Assembly: GCF_900104955.1 (NCBI RefSeq)
Contig: NZ_FNSI01000002.1
Coordinates: 124,001 to 188,000, forward strand
Length of the DNA: 64,000 bases
Source of the DNA: Beijerinckia sp. 28-YEA-48
GTDB taxonomy: Bacteria > Pseudomonadota > Alphaproteobacteria > Rhizobiales > Beijerinckiaceae
Reading direction: 5' to 3'
Both the position numbers and the translations under genes were made by a program. Below, piece by piece: positions 8,440-16,930 of the stretch. Every line of letters starts with the position of its first letter. Position 1 is the first letter of the stretch. The notes under the pieces are model-generated. The model was given only the letters and a program-made list of their open reading frames with translations, did not search any database and had not been told where the DNA came from.

Positions 8440-10032
8440 TTAATCAACATCTTCCAGCGCCCGCTTAAGCCGACGTAGAATAACACCCCGAGCACGATCG
8501 TCGGCGGCCTTGTCCAACGCCTCTTTCAGATCGAGCAGGAACTCTGCGGAATCGTTATGCCAATCTTTTCCGACAGCCCGTCCTGGTTCAACTCTGCGCG
8601 GCTCAGGCGGCAGAATACGACGCAAGGAGCCGACACCAATTTCAAGAATGTCATCAAGATGAGGCGCAATCACATGCTCCGGTGCGACGATCTCGGCGCC
8701 TACGGTCGGAATGAAAGCGGTCAAAGCCTTGTTTTCGGCATGCGTGAGTGCCACGCCGCCACGAATTGGCTTACGCGCCTTGAGCCAATCGAGGATTTCG
8801 CTTCTGTCAGCATGCCCAGAATAGCTGTCGATGTACCGAAGCTGCGCCTTCACCCGAACCGCGTCGCCTTGAATGGTAACAGTCGATGCGCCTTCCAGAA
8901 GAAGACGGCCAAGCGTTCCCTCTGCCTGATAGCCGACGAACAGAACCGTCGTGGAAGCGCGCCATAAATGATTCTTCAGATGGTGGCGGATTCGCCCTGC
9001 GTCGGCCATGCCACTTGCCGCAATGATAATGTGGAAACCACGGAGTCGCGCGAGCGATTTGCTTTGATCGGCACTCTCGGTGAAACGCACCTGAGGAGAA
9101 TTGGTGAGCCGCGCCAGCCATTCACCATCTTCCAATTCACCCGCATGGCTTCGGAAGATTTCAGTCGCTTTGATGGCGAGGGGCGAATCGACAAAGATAG
9201 GGGCTTGCGGAATTTGACCACCATCCATCAAATCGAGCAGATCTGAGAGAATTTCCTGGGTGCGCTCTACGGCAAAGCACGGAATCAGTAGCGGGCCACC
9301 CCGCTGTGCGGCCGCTCGCACCTCGCCTGCTAATTCAACGCGTCGATCTTCGATCGTTGTTTCCGGCCGATCGCGATCGCCGTAAGTCGCCTCACAGACA
9401 ACGAGGTCAAGCCCCTTCGGTCCATCAGGATCTGCATGGAAAAGTTTCGCATCTGGCCCAAGATCCCCTGACATCAAAATGCGAATAGGCTCGCCTGAAC
9501 CCTCGTTCACCTCAATCTCGATGGAAGCAGAGCCCAGAATATGACCAGCATTCCACCATCTAGCGCGAACGCCCGATCCAAGGTCCAACCAAACATCATA
9601 GCCCACAGCCCGGAATTGACTCATGGCAGCTACCGCATCCTCAGCCGTGTAAATGGGCGCCACCGGTAATTCACCATTGCGCGCGCGACGACGGTTGAGC
9701 TGCTCCACCTCCATCTCCTGGATATGGCCGGAGTCACGCAGCATGATCGAGCACAACTCCACAGTGGAGCGGGTCGCATGGATCGGCCCGTGAAAGCCAG
9801 CATTCGTCAGTTTCGGAAGGAGGCCTGAATGATCGATATGTGCGTGAGTTAGCAGCACCGCGTGCAACTGCTCCGGCTCAAAAGCAAAAGGCCGGTAATT
9901 CAGCTCCTTTAAAGTTTTCGATCCTTGGAACATGCCACAATCGATCAGAATGCGCCGTCCATTGGTCTCCAGGAGATAGGACGAGCCCGTAACGACATGG
10001 GCAGCGCCCAAAACATGCATCCGGACGACCAT
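8440..10032 (-). CDS. Beta-CASP metallo-beta-lactamase fold ribonuclease-like protein
   Basis: A 530-residue protein with the metallo-beta-lactamase HAHIDH motif at 63-68, a downstream SGDLGPD aspartate motif, and the beta-CASP insert and C-terminal elements (SGMADAGRIRHHL, GYQAEGTLGR, SGHADRSEI). This architecture belongs to RNA-processing nucleases of the CPSF73/RNase J superfamily. It begins 3 bases after the repC stop (TAG-GTC-ATG), and its AGGAG ribosome site lies inside the last repC codons. It is therefore almost certainly co-translated with repC. A role in plasmid RNA turnover, including the antisense RNA, is an attractive but untested inference. Confidence 0.88.
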   Translation of the reverse strand: MVVRMHVLGAAHVVTGSSYLLETNGRRILIDCGMFQGSKTLKELNYRPFAFEPEQLHAVLLTHAHIDHSGLLPKLTNAGFHGPIHATRSTVELCSIMLRDSGHIQEMEVEQLNRRRARNGELPVAPIYTAEDAVAAMSQFRAVGYDVWLDLGSGVRARWWNAGHILGSASIEIEVNEGSGEPIRILMSGDLGPDAKLFHADPDGPKGLDLVVCEATYGDRDRPETTIEDRRVELAGEVRAAAQRGGPLLIPCFAVERTQEILSDLLDLMDGGQIPQAPIFVDSPLAIKATEIFRSHAGELEDGEWLARLTNSPQVRFTESADQSKSLARLRGFHIIIAASGMADAGRIRHHLKNHLWRASTTVLFVGYQAEGTLGRLLLEGASTVTIQGDAVRVKAQLRYIDSYSGHADRSEILDWLKARKPIRGGVALTHAENKALTAFIPTVGAEIVAPEHVIAPHLDDILEIGVGSLRRILPPEPRRVEPGRAVGKDWHNDSAEFLLDLKEALDKAADDRARGVILRRLKRALEDVD

Positions 10033-10035
10033 GAC

Positions 10036-11271
10036 CTACGCTCTCCTTTTTTCCCTCAACCGAGAATTGATCTGTGCCATAAGGATCGGACCTAGCGAGA
10101 ACTCTCCAGCTTCCGCTTTTCGCGTCAGCCCACGGAGATAGCCACCAGCGGAGTTGATGTTAGCACTCCGCTGCAGGATGCAGGCAACCAGGATAGCAGC
10201 CTGACGTTCACCCATGACTGATTGGGCTTCTTCATAAGCGCTGGGACTGATGCCAAGCATTGAGCGGACAACCGTGGCCGTTGCCACGAAGTCACGCCAA
10301 TTCGCAATTTCCCCCCCTGACGCATAGTCGATGATATCGGGGCAAGCATCGAGCACCATTCCCAGCGGATAGGACCCCTCCGCCAGCTTCGATGTCGACA
10401 TAAGAGTCTCCACTCTCGCCGCCCTGCCTCCTTGGAGGTCAGGTTCAAAGTCAGTAGAGGGGTTTGGGTTTGAACTCTGTATGTGACGCTCAATTTGAGA
10501 CTCACTGCCGCTTATATTTTGAGATTTGATGTATGTTTCGAGGAGATTGAGTACATCATCCGCGAGCTGAGATAAGACCTCCGCAATCGGCTCCAGTTCG
10601 GCCCTCGCCGCAGACCGCGGAATCCCCTCGACGATCGCCCGAAAGCCCGCGTGGATCTCCTGCCAGTCCGCAGGCCCCTGCCCTGCACGTCGGGTCGGCA
10701 CGTTTTCTTCGATACCCGTCTCAATCATTTTGGCGATGTCACGCCGACACAGGGTAATCCGCTCGCGGACGAGCTTGAGTGCCCGTGCCTCAGCCGCCAC
10801 CGCCTCGGCCAAGCTTTCGAACTCTTCCGAGCGGACCACCAAAGGCGAGAGGTCGAAGCCGAACGCCAGCTCGATCTGACCGTCCCTGCCTTTTCGCGCG
10901 TAGCGCTTGCCGTTCGGACTATCCCGCCGCACCACAAGACCGGCGTCCACCAGCACCGACAGGTGGCGACGAAGGGTCGACGCCGGCATGCCATGAGCCC
11001 GCAACGACAACTGCTGGTTCGAGGGAAATACGATGAGATCCCCCTCGCCTGTCAGGACGGTCTCTGGATGGAATGTCAGCAAGGCGTTGAGGACCGACAG
11101 GGCCCGCTCCGACACGCCCAGAAGCGGCCGGGCGGCACAGATAGCCTGATAGATCTTCCATTTATGGACAATCTTTTCGGGCTGGCGCGTACCGGCGGCG
11201 ATCTGGCTTGCCACATGGGCAAGCGTCAGCGATCGCCGCCCAAAGGGCGTCGTTGGTGAATGTGGCTGCAT
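10036..11271 (-). CDS. repC: Plasmid replication initiator RepC
   Basis: A 411-residue protein matching RepC of repABC replicons in length, position (third gene) and sequence character: an N-terminal DNA-binding region (TTPFGRRSLTLAHVA start, ARPLLGVSERALSVLNALLTF) and a C-terminal domain around ILVACILQRSANINSAGGYLRGLTRKAEAGEF. RepC is the rate-limiting initiator. Its middle (about residues 240-290, bases about 10445-10560) is poorly conserved and locally A+T-richer, which is where oriV lies in characterised repABC plasmids. It starts at ATG 11271 inside a stem-loop, and an antisense RNA is coded just upstream on the other strand. Confidence 0.93.
   Translation of the reverse strand: MQPHSPTTPFGRRSLTLAHVASQIAAGTRQPEKIVHKWKIYQAICAARPLLGVSERALSVLNALLTFHPETVLTGEGDLIVFPSNQQLSLRAHGMPASTLRRHLSVLVDAGLVVRRDSPNGKRYARKGRDGQIELAFGFDLSPLVVRSEEFESLAEAVAAEARALKLVRERITLCRRDIAKMIETGIEENVPTRRAGQGPADWQEIHAGFRAIVEGIPRSAARAELEPIAEVLSQLADDVLNLLETYIKSQNISGSESQIERHIQSSNPNPSTDFEPDLQGGRAARVETLMSTSKLAEGSYPLGMVLDACPDIIDYASGGEIANWRDFVATATVVRSMLGISPSAYEEAQSVMGERQAAILVACILQRSANINSAGGYLRGLTRKAEAGEFSLGPILMAQINSRLREKRRA
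10445..10560. other. Candidate oriV region within repC
   Basis: A locally A+T-richer stretch inside repC (for example TATATTTTGAGATTTGATG on the plus strand near 10518) codes for a low-complexity linker rich in Ser, Asn and Pro. In studied repABC plasmids the replication origin lies in such a segment of repC. No iterons were found by eye. The placement is by analogy. Confidence 0.3.
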
Positions 11272-11274
11272 GTC

Positions 11275-11293
11275 TTTGCCTCAATTAGGCAAA
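11275..11293 (-). promoter_or_regulatory. Stem-loop sequestering the repC ribosome-binding site
   Basis: TTTGCCT-CAATT-AGGCAAA is a perfect 7-base inverted repeat with a 5-base loop, ending 3 bases before the repC start codon. On the repC strand the GAGG ribosome site is partly in the stem. It is probably the translational switch on which the antisense RNA acts, as in other repABC systems where ctRNA binding hides the repC ribosome site. Confidence 0.6.
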
Positions 11294-11336
11294 AGAATAT
11301 TGCTCACCAAAACGGCGTTCGTCTCTCACGAGACTC

Positions 11337-11422
11337 TTGACTGTGATTCGCGGAAGTGAGATTCTCTAGGTGCGAACTATGAGAAGGGCTTCCGGACGCT
11401 GTTTCGGGGGCCTTTTTCTTTT
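11337..11422 (+). ncRNA. Counter-transcribed antisense RNA (ctRNA) of the repABC operon, with promoter and terminator
   Basis: On the strand opposite repABC, in the repB-repC gap, a TTGACT box (11337-11342) is followed after 17 bases by GATTCT (11360-11365), giving a start near 11372. A hairpin at 11384-11394 / 11405-11415 (11 base pairs including G-U pairs) is followed by a T-rich run to 11422. The product would be about 50 nucleotides. Position, orientation, size and terminator match the inc ctRNAs that hold down RepC synthesis in repABC plasmids. The -10 box is weak, so the exact start is uncertain. Confidence 0.75.
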
Positions 11423-11490
11423 GCTGTTTTTCTCCACTGTTAGTTGCAGTCTCCCTGTCTGACCGGATTCCCCGGCCGGACCGAGTTCGT

Positions 11491-12510
11491 TCAAGCCGAG
11501 GGATTCTCCGCTCGATACTCATCAAAGAGCGCCTCGAGCTTCGTCTCAACGAAGTCGCCGAAATTTGGCGCCACGCGATCATCGAATGTCAGCGAAAGCT
11601 TTCGCCCGGCGCGGGTAATTTTTGCCGCGTGCGTTCCGTCCCGGGCCACCCAGGTTTCCGGGCGCGTGCGGGTGGGCTTCGCCCGTAGCCCGTCCACGAC
11701 CTTTTCAAATCGCTTATCGCTTTCCAAAGACAGGAAATCGGACAATTTCACAATTTCCAAAGCGCGAGCACGATTGCCATCCTGATCGAGCAGATCAATC
11801 AGCTCCTGCCAACGTACGCGCCCAAACGCGGGAGCCGGACCAATGGCCTCGACAACTTGGATTGGGATACGCGTGGCAATCGCAATCAGACGAGACAGTG
11901 CCGCTTTGTCCACGTTGAGCGCAGCCATGATGGTCTCACGGGAAAACTTTCTGTCCTCCAGGCGCGCGGCAAACCGAGCGCGCTCGATGAAAGTCAGATC
12001 CGTACGCCCGCTGTTCTCTTGGCCTTGAGCGACAACCAGTTCTTCGTCCGACAGAGGCCGAACAACCGCCTTGACCTTGATAGCGAGTTCTCTTGCAGCA
12101 CGTAGGCGGCGATGACCAAAGGCGACTTCGTATCGGCCCGTGGTATTCGGCTTCGGCCGCACCAAGATCGGCGTATTCTGACCATGCTGGCGAATAAGCT
12201 CCCGGAAAGCAGCATTCTGCTCCTCCGTAGACTCCATTCGATCGGGCACGAAAGAATTATCAATCAGTTCTGGATCAAGCTCGACGATCACCTGGCCTTC
12301 GACCAGCTTTTGTTCGATTTGCTCGGCGCGCTTTACCTTCTCGTTGATGCCACCGAGAGACTGAGAAATGGCGCCGAGCGCGCTTGATTGCTTTATCGTT
12401 CGCTCCAGGCCCAATAAGGGGCGGAATGGTTGCGTGGAGGCCGCGGGTGTAGCTGCCTCTGGCACTGTTTCCTCGGACGAAGGAACATCAAAAGAGATTT
12501 TTCGCGCCAT
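11491..12510 (-). CDS. repB: Plasmid partitioning protein RepB (ParB family)
   Basis: About 339 residues with a ParB N-terminal nuclease-like domain carrying the arginine motif GHRRLRA (132-138), then a helix-turn-helix (about 170-215). RepB binds parS and is loaded with RepA to segregate the plasmid. I prefer ATG 12510, which overlaps the repA stop by one base (TAATG); the longer TTG start at 12525 looks less likely. The N-terminal KISFDVPSSE stretch resembles other RepB proteins. Candidate binding sites are the two palindromes at 13918-13994. Confidence 0.93.
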   Translation of the reverse strand: MARKISFDVPSSEETVPEAATPAASTQPFRPLLGLERTIKQSSALGAISQSLGGINEKVKRAEQIEQKLVEGQVIVELDPELIDNSFVPDRMESTEEQNAAFRELIRQHGQNTPILVRPKPNTTGRYEVAFGHRRLRAARELAIKVKAVVRPLSDEELVVAQGQENSGRTDLTFIERARFAARLEDRKFSRETIMAALNVDKAALSRLIAIATRIPIQVVEAIGPAPAFGRVRWQELIDLLDQDGNRARALEIVKLSDFLSLESDKRFEKVVDGLRAKPTRTRPETWVARDGTHAAKITRAGRKLSLTFDDRVAPNFGDFVETKLEALFDEYRAENPSA

Positions 12511-13733
12511 TATTTGCGGCCCCAAACCTGTTTGATGAGCCCTTCAATCTCGCCATTGACGAGATCGAGAGCTTCGACCGCGCGATCATAAGTACCGCGC
12601 GTGAATTGCTGCCGTTCCACCTCGTAAAGGGTCTGCTTGGTCAAGCCAGCATCGGCGATCGCCGTGCTCTTCACCATGGGATGGGTTAGAACGCGCGAAC
12701 CAAAAATCGAGCGCATCAGTCCGACCATCGTGGTCTGAGGACCATCGCTCGGCTCGTAACGTGTCACCAGATAGCGCATCCAATCATACTGCGTGGCACC
12801 GCCAGCCTGAGCCACAACATCCAGCAAGCTCCCTGTCATATTGAGGAACTGAGACATCGACATCACGTCGAGCATCTGCGGATGGACGGTGATGAGAACA
12901 GCTGTCGCCGCGCAAAGCGCGGAAAGAGTGAGGAAGCCGAGCTGCGGCGGGCAATCGATGACAACGATGTCATAGGCATCACCGACCTGCGCCAAAGCCT
13001 GACCAATACGAGAAAAGAACAAGGAATCGTCGCTCGTCCGAGTCATGAGCGCCTTCGGCGTCTCGTGCTCGAATTCCATCAGCTCAAGCTGCCCCGGAAT
13101 AATGTGCAGGTTGGGGATGTATGTACCACGAACGATCTCCGTCATATCGCGGCGCTCGGATCCATATCGAATAGCGCCATAGATCGTTTCATTCTCGCCG
13201 ACGTCCAATTCCGGCTGATGCCCAAACAGAGCCGAAAGGCTAGCCTGAGGATCGAGGTCGATCGCCAGCACGCGATAGCCGTGAAAGGCAAGATATTGAG
13301 CGAGGTGAGCGGAGGTCGTCGTTTTGCCGCTTCCTCCTTTAAAGTTCATGACGGAGATAACTTGTAAGGGCTCGCCTTCGCGACGATGCGGAATGTAACG
13401 GCGAGCGCCCTTGCCGGAATTATCGAGCTCCACGCGCAGGGCTTCGACGTCTTGGATTGAATAGGTTCGCCGACCCGTCGGAGAAGTTGCAGGAGCGCCC
13501 TTCCCTTCCGAGACGAGTTGCCGCAAATATCCTTCGTGAATCCCGATGAATTTAGCCGCTTCGCCAGGCGTAAACCGCCGCATCGATTTTTCGGCCGTCG
13601 GCGGGAAATCACGCAATTGCTGAGCGCGCAGCCGCTTGGACAGCTCCGCTGCATCAGCATTGATAAGCGACCTCAAATCTGGAAGAGGTTCACCTAGGAG
13701 CATTGAGGAATTCGGCATCGCTGATCTCTGCAT
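12510..13733 (-). CDS. repA: Plasmid partitioning protein RepA (ParA family ATPase)
   Basis: A 407-residue ParA-type ATPase with an N-terminal helix-turn-helix segment (FTPGEAAKFIGIHEGYL, about 54-70), the deviant Walker A motif KGGSGKTTT (132-140), Walker A' (IDLDPQASLSALFG) and Walker B (VVIDCPPQLGFL). RepA drives plasmid movement with RepB and represses its own operon. The extended N-terminus is typical of RepA rather than chromosomal ParA. ATG 13733 or 13718 are both possible starts. It is the first gene of the leftward operon repA-repB-repC-nuclease. Confidence 0.94.
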   Translation of the reverse strand: MQRSAMPNSSMLLGEPLPDLRSLINADAAELSKRLRAQQLRDFPPTAEKSMRRFTPGEAAKFIGIHEGYLRQLVSEGKGAPATSPTGRRTYSIQDVEALRVELDNSGKGARRYIPHRREGEPLQVISVMNFKGGSGKTTTSAHLAQYLAFHGYRVLAIDLDPQASLSALFGHQPELDVGENETIYGAIRYGSERRDMTEIVRGTYIPNLHIIPGQLELMEFEHETPKALMTRTSDDSLFFSRIGQALAQVGDAYDIVVIDCPPQLGFLTLSALCAATAVLITVHPQMLDVMSMSQFLNMTGSLLDVVAQAGGATQYDWMRYLVTRYEPSDGPQTTMVGLMRSIFGSRVLTHPMVKSTAIADAGLTKQTLYEVERQQFTRGTYDRAVEALDLVNGEIEGLIKQVWGRK

Positions 13734-13811
13734 CTGCGCTTATTTTGGCTGGTCGGCGCAAAAAGCGCTGATTGCCAGTTAGAACCGATTCTGATCTACG
13801 GGCAAGAGGTA

Positions 13812-13825
13812 TTCGGTTAACCGAA
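13812..13825. promoter_or_regulatory. Palindrome upstream of repA, candidate RepA operator
   Basis: TTCGGTTAACCGAA is a perfect 14-base palindrome 79 bases upstream of repA. The core GTTAACC is repeated directly at 13827-13833. Position in the repA leader and the repeated core suggest autoregulation by RepA, perhaps with RepB, as reported for repABC operons. The -10 and -35 boxes were not fixed. Confidence 0.45.
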
Positions 13826-13917
13826 AGTTAACCAGCCGTCGACTGCCACAGTCCATCTAGAACAATGACATGAAACGGCTTCCGCCTATCCCGACACGAG
13901 TGCGTCAGATCGCTGAA

Positions 13918-13933
13918 GTTGTACGCGTACAAC
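13918..13933. promoter_or_regulatory. parS centromere site 1
   Basis: GTTGTACGCGTACAAC is a perfect 16-base palindrome fitting the repABC parS consensus GTTNNNNGCNNNNAAC exactly. It lies about 185 bases upstream of repA and 61 bases from the second copy. RepB should bind here. Confidence 0.85.
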
Positions 13934-13978
13934 TTAGCGGCACTGGTGATTCCAGCGGATGCTTCGGGAGGCCCAGGA

Positions 13979-13994
13979 GTTGTACACGTACAAC
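13979..13994. promoter_or_regulatory. parS centromere site 2
   Basis: GTTGTACACGTACAAC differs from site 1 only at one central base (AC for GC), which breaks the dyad at the centre while keeping both 7-base arms. The two sites are 61 bases apart. A paired arrangement supports RepB spreading or bridging. Confidence 0.75.
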
Positions 13995-15391
13995 GCAACC
14001 GTTATTTCCCGCCTCACCACAGGCGCGGCCTTGTTCTTTTTAGCGCCCGCTCGCTGCATTGACCGATGGCGCGTGCCGTATCGCCTCGGGCAATACAATG
14101 CTGCGGTCGCTAAACTCCGCCAGAATCCCCTACTCAACAGGCGCTGCCTTTAGGAGCACTTGGGGCCCTCTTCCGCGGTCTCACTTTAGTTCTGCCACAT
14201 GGATCGCGAGGCTCAGAACCTATGTCGATTTCGGGTCACGAGGGGCAAGCACCTGCTGCTCGTCATGAAGCTACTGGACGCGCGGCATCGTTAACTCGCT
14301 GCTGCGACGCCCTCCAAAGCCAAATGATTGCTCGCCCGCGAATGCAGAAACCGTCCGAGGCTTGGGTGAAGAGCAGGAGACCGAAGATATTTCGGGAGGC
14401 TGCCTGTCAGTTTTCGCCGATGGACGAGCGCTGGCGCGTACAGCGAGTCACGAGGCAGTGAGAAAAATCGGAGGTACAAATGGTCCCTCTATATCTTTCC
14501 CGGCGATGTAGGGTTGCCCAATTCCACAGCCGACGCTTCACGGCCGAAGGGGCATACGGGCCGGAGCTGCGCAACAATCTCGAAGCTCTTGGCTCCGTTA
14601 CAGCCGGCTCACTTTACCGCCGATGTTGCTCATACAGATAACGCAAACGGGAACTAGCAAGCATAAATTTTTCAAGCGCAGGCCAGGGCAGGAAACCGGT
14701 CGCCGTCAACGATCATCCTTCCAGTTAGCCAGATCTAACGCCGGGCAGAAAGTTGCCTTCCATGCCCCGCGCAGCAAATGCTGAGGGCCGCCATATCTTC
14801 GTCTGTGAGCAAGTTCGCGAGTTAGTCTCGATCCCTCCAGGCGGCAGAATTGCCGGGTCAGGCCAGGCGTCCATCCCTGATCGATTTAATCATTCAGTTC
14901 ATGCATGACCTGCACGCTCGGAGCAATCCGCGAAAGAATAAACCGGCAGATAAACGTTCCCACAACAATCTGTACGGGGACGATTGATGTCTATCTGATG
15001 TGTCTCTGCACTGACTTCCCACTGATTAACATCGATACCGGTAGGGCCGCTACAAACGAACGTACAATCCTTTGATATCAAAACGGTATGGCCAGCCCTA
15101 CCTGATCGAGAGCGACCAGCACGAGACCTGTGCCGTTCTCACAGCACGAGCAAGTTTTTGATCCAAAATCGCCGGAGGTAGGTTGTCTTCAATCGCCAAC
15201 AAGAACCGCAAATTCGTGAGGAGACAAAAAGTAGGGCATGGCTTCGCCGGTACCAAGGACAACCGCAATGCTCAGCTGTCATCAGCAGATTGCCGATATC
15301 AAACCGGAAAACGGCGAAACCCAAACCTGTTGGATTTCAGATCCCAACACACAGAACGCACTACTAAATCAACTCATAGCCTCATCACTAT
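13995..15391. other. Long stretch with no recognisable gene
   Basis: About 1.4 kb between the parS sites and the RHE_PE00001-type gene. The longest open frames are about 60-80 codons, have low-complexity or improbable translations and lack convincing ribosome sites. One minus-strand frame (14899-15081) has four cysteines but matches nothing I recognise. No tRNA, IS or iteron pattern was seen. It may be a decayed segment or structural DNA beside the centromere. Confidence 0.5.
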
Positions 15392-15410
15392 CGATAAGCA
15401 GTGTTTATCG
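15392..15410. promoter_or_regulatory. Near-perfect 19-base dyad upstream of the RHE_PE00001-type gene
   Basis: CGATAAGCAGTGTTTATCG has perfect outer arms CGATAA/TTATCG and a symmetric CA-TG core, with only one mismatched pair. It lies about 90 bases upstream of the gene at 15501. It looks like the site of a dimeric regulator, possibly the downstream helix-turn-helix protein itself. Confidence 0.45.
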
Positions 15411-15500
15411 AACAAATCGGGATCATACGCAGTGACAGAAGCAAAAGATATGTTACCTTCCGTTTGAGAGAATCTTATTAAGGTTATCAGAAGGTTACGA

Positions 15501-16616
15501 ATGTCCTCCAGGACGGTGACAGATCTCAAATGGGAAGATATTCTCCCCAGCTTGGCACTGGCTGAAGATCGCCTCGCGCGCCTCGACGAAACCCTCAAAA
15601 CCAGCCCTATCCGCGACGGGTTTTTAGCCCGTACCCATTATCTCGACGCCATTGCCAGCCTGGCTCTTGAAGGCGAGCTCGTCCATCTAGAAGACCTCGT
15701 CCTCGCCGACGTCGACATGGCCGTCCGTGCGCCCAGCCACGAGCTCGTCCGGGCACGCGAATACCTCTCCGCACGGCGTCAGATCGCCGACACCGACGCC
15801 GGCTGGACCCTGACTGCCCGAGCCCACCGGCTCCAAAATCTTGCCGGCAGGGGAGGGCAGGGGGCAGCAGAGGAGACCGACGACGCAGACCGCCCGTCAG
15901 TACGGGACACCTCATCTTCCGTCGACGCGATGGCGAGCGCGGACGATGATCTGACGTTGGCATTTGCCACTCTCGACAGCGCGCTCGCCAATGCCCAAGC
16001 GGCGCTCGCTGACACAGCCGCGCCGCGGCAAAAAACTCCACTCATCTACAATGCCGAATGCGATGAAGAAGACCGCTTCGATCTCTGGCGCGACAGCATC
16101 GATCAAACCACGCATCTGCCATCGACGCTCGCCGCTGCGCTCGCGCTCGTCGACTGGGACACCCAGCAACCCCTCACACATCGACCGTGGCTCGGTCGGC
16201 TCATTGCTGCAGCACTCCTGCGCCAACGCGGAAAAGTGACTACCCATCTACCGTGCTTGAGCGTCGGGCTACGGGCGATCCCGCCGCGCCTGCGCCAGCT
16301 CAGTCCGACCGCCGGAACGACCCAACGTCTCCTCACCCAACTCGAGGCGATCGCGGCCGCCGCGGAAGCTGGCCTTGTCGATCACGCCCGTTGGCTGTCA
16401 GCCCGCGCTGGGCTGTTGCGGAAGATTGCTGGGCGGCGATCCTCATCGCGGCTGCCAGACCTGGTCGAACTTGTGATGAAGCGGGGGGTGATTTCTGGAG
16501 GAATGGTTGCCGAAGAACTTGGAGTAAGTACCAGGGCGGCCTTGGATTTGATTGAAGCGCTCGGTCTGCGCGAGACAACGGGCAGGGGGCGATACAGGGC
16601 CTGGGGGATCATCTAA
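15501..16616 (+). CDS. RHE_PE00001-type plasmid protein (DUF1612 with C-terminal helix-turn-helix)
   Basis: A 371-residue protein resembling the RHE_PE00001 family, common beside repABC loci on rhizobial plasmids. It has an N-terminal domain (DILPSLALAEDRLARLDE; FLARTHYLDAIASLALEGEL), a low-complexity acidic linker at about 115-175, and a C-terminal region ending in a helix-turn-helix (VISGGMVAEELGVSTRAALDLIEALGL, about 335-358). The N-terminal part recalls Fic/DUF4172-type helical domains. The function of the family is not established. It lies opposite the repABC operon across the parS region, so a plasmid maintenance or regulatory role is plausible. Confidence 0.75.
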   Translation: MSSRTVTDLKWEDILPSLALAEDRLARLDETLKTSPIRDGFLARTHYLDAIASLALEGELVHLEDLVLADVDMAVRAPSHELVRAREYLSARRQIADTDAGWTLTARAHRLQNLAGRGGQGAAEETDDADRPSVRDTSSSVDAMASADDDLTLAFATLDSALANAQAALADTAAPRQKTPLIYNAECDEEDRFDLWRDSIDQTTHLPSTLAAALALVDWDTQQPLTHRPWLGRLIAAALLRQRGKVTTHLPCLSVGLRAIPPRLRQLSPTAGTTQRLLTQLEAIAAAAEAGLVDHARWLSARAGLLRKIAGRRSSSRLPDLVELVMKRGVISGGMVAEELGVSTRAALDLIEALGLRETTGRGRYRAWGII

Positions 16617-16930
16617 GGGGCGAAACAAAATAAGGTGAAGGCACCCAAGATCGATAGCGCTTTGGATCAATCCCATCGGCGCAGGGTTGGTATGCCCATT
16701 CACGCGGCAATGCCAGCACATCTGATCGCCGCTTCGTGTCGAAAAAGTCTTCTATAAGAAGACCCTATCAATAAATACAGAAACTCTCTCTTGCCACATT
16801 AGATCCCGCCAGATTTGCTTCCGACCGTACTCCTCCGACGGCACGCCTCTGCAAACGGGTTGTGGCAACAGGTGGGCTAAGCATGCAAAGATAGATGACG
16901 CGCCAACAAATAGGCGTAGGGAGGTGATTG
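16617..16930. other. Intergenic region with an operator-like dyad
   Basis: A gap of about 300 bases before the AraC gene. It contains GTCTTCT-ATA-AGAAGAC at 16747-16763, a perfect 7-base inverted repeat with a 3-base spacer, in an A+T-rich setting that could be a promoter. No coding frame is convincing. A strong GGGAGGTGA lies just before the next gene. Confidence 0.4.

Noticed and set aside
14899..15081. A cysteine-rich 60-codon frame in the gap after parS
   Set aside because: Short, no ribosome site, no recognised motif; could be chance in a 1.4-kb non-coding stretch.
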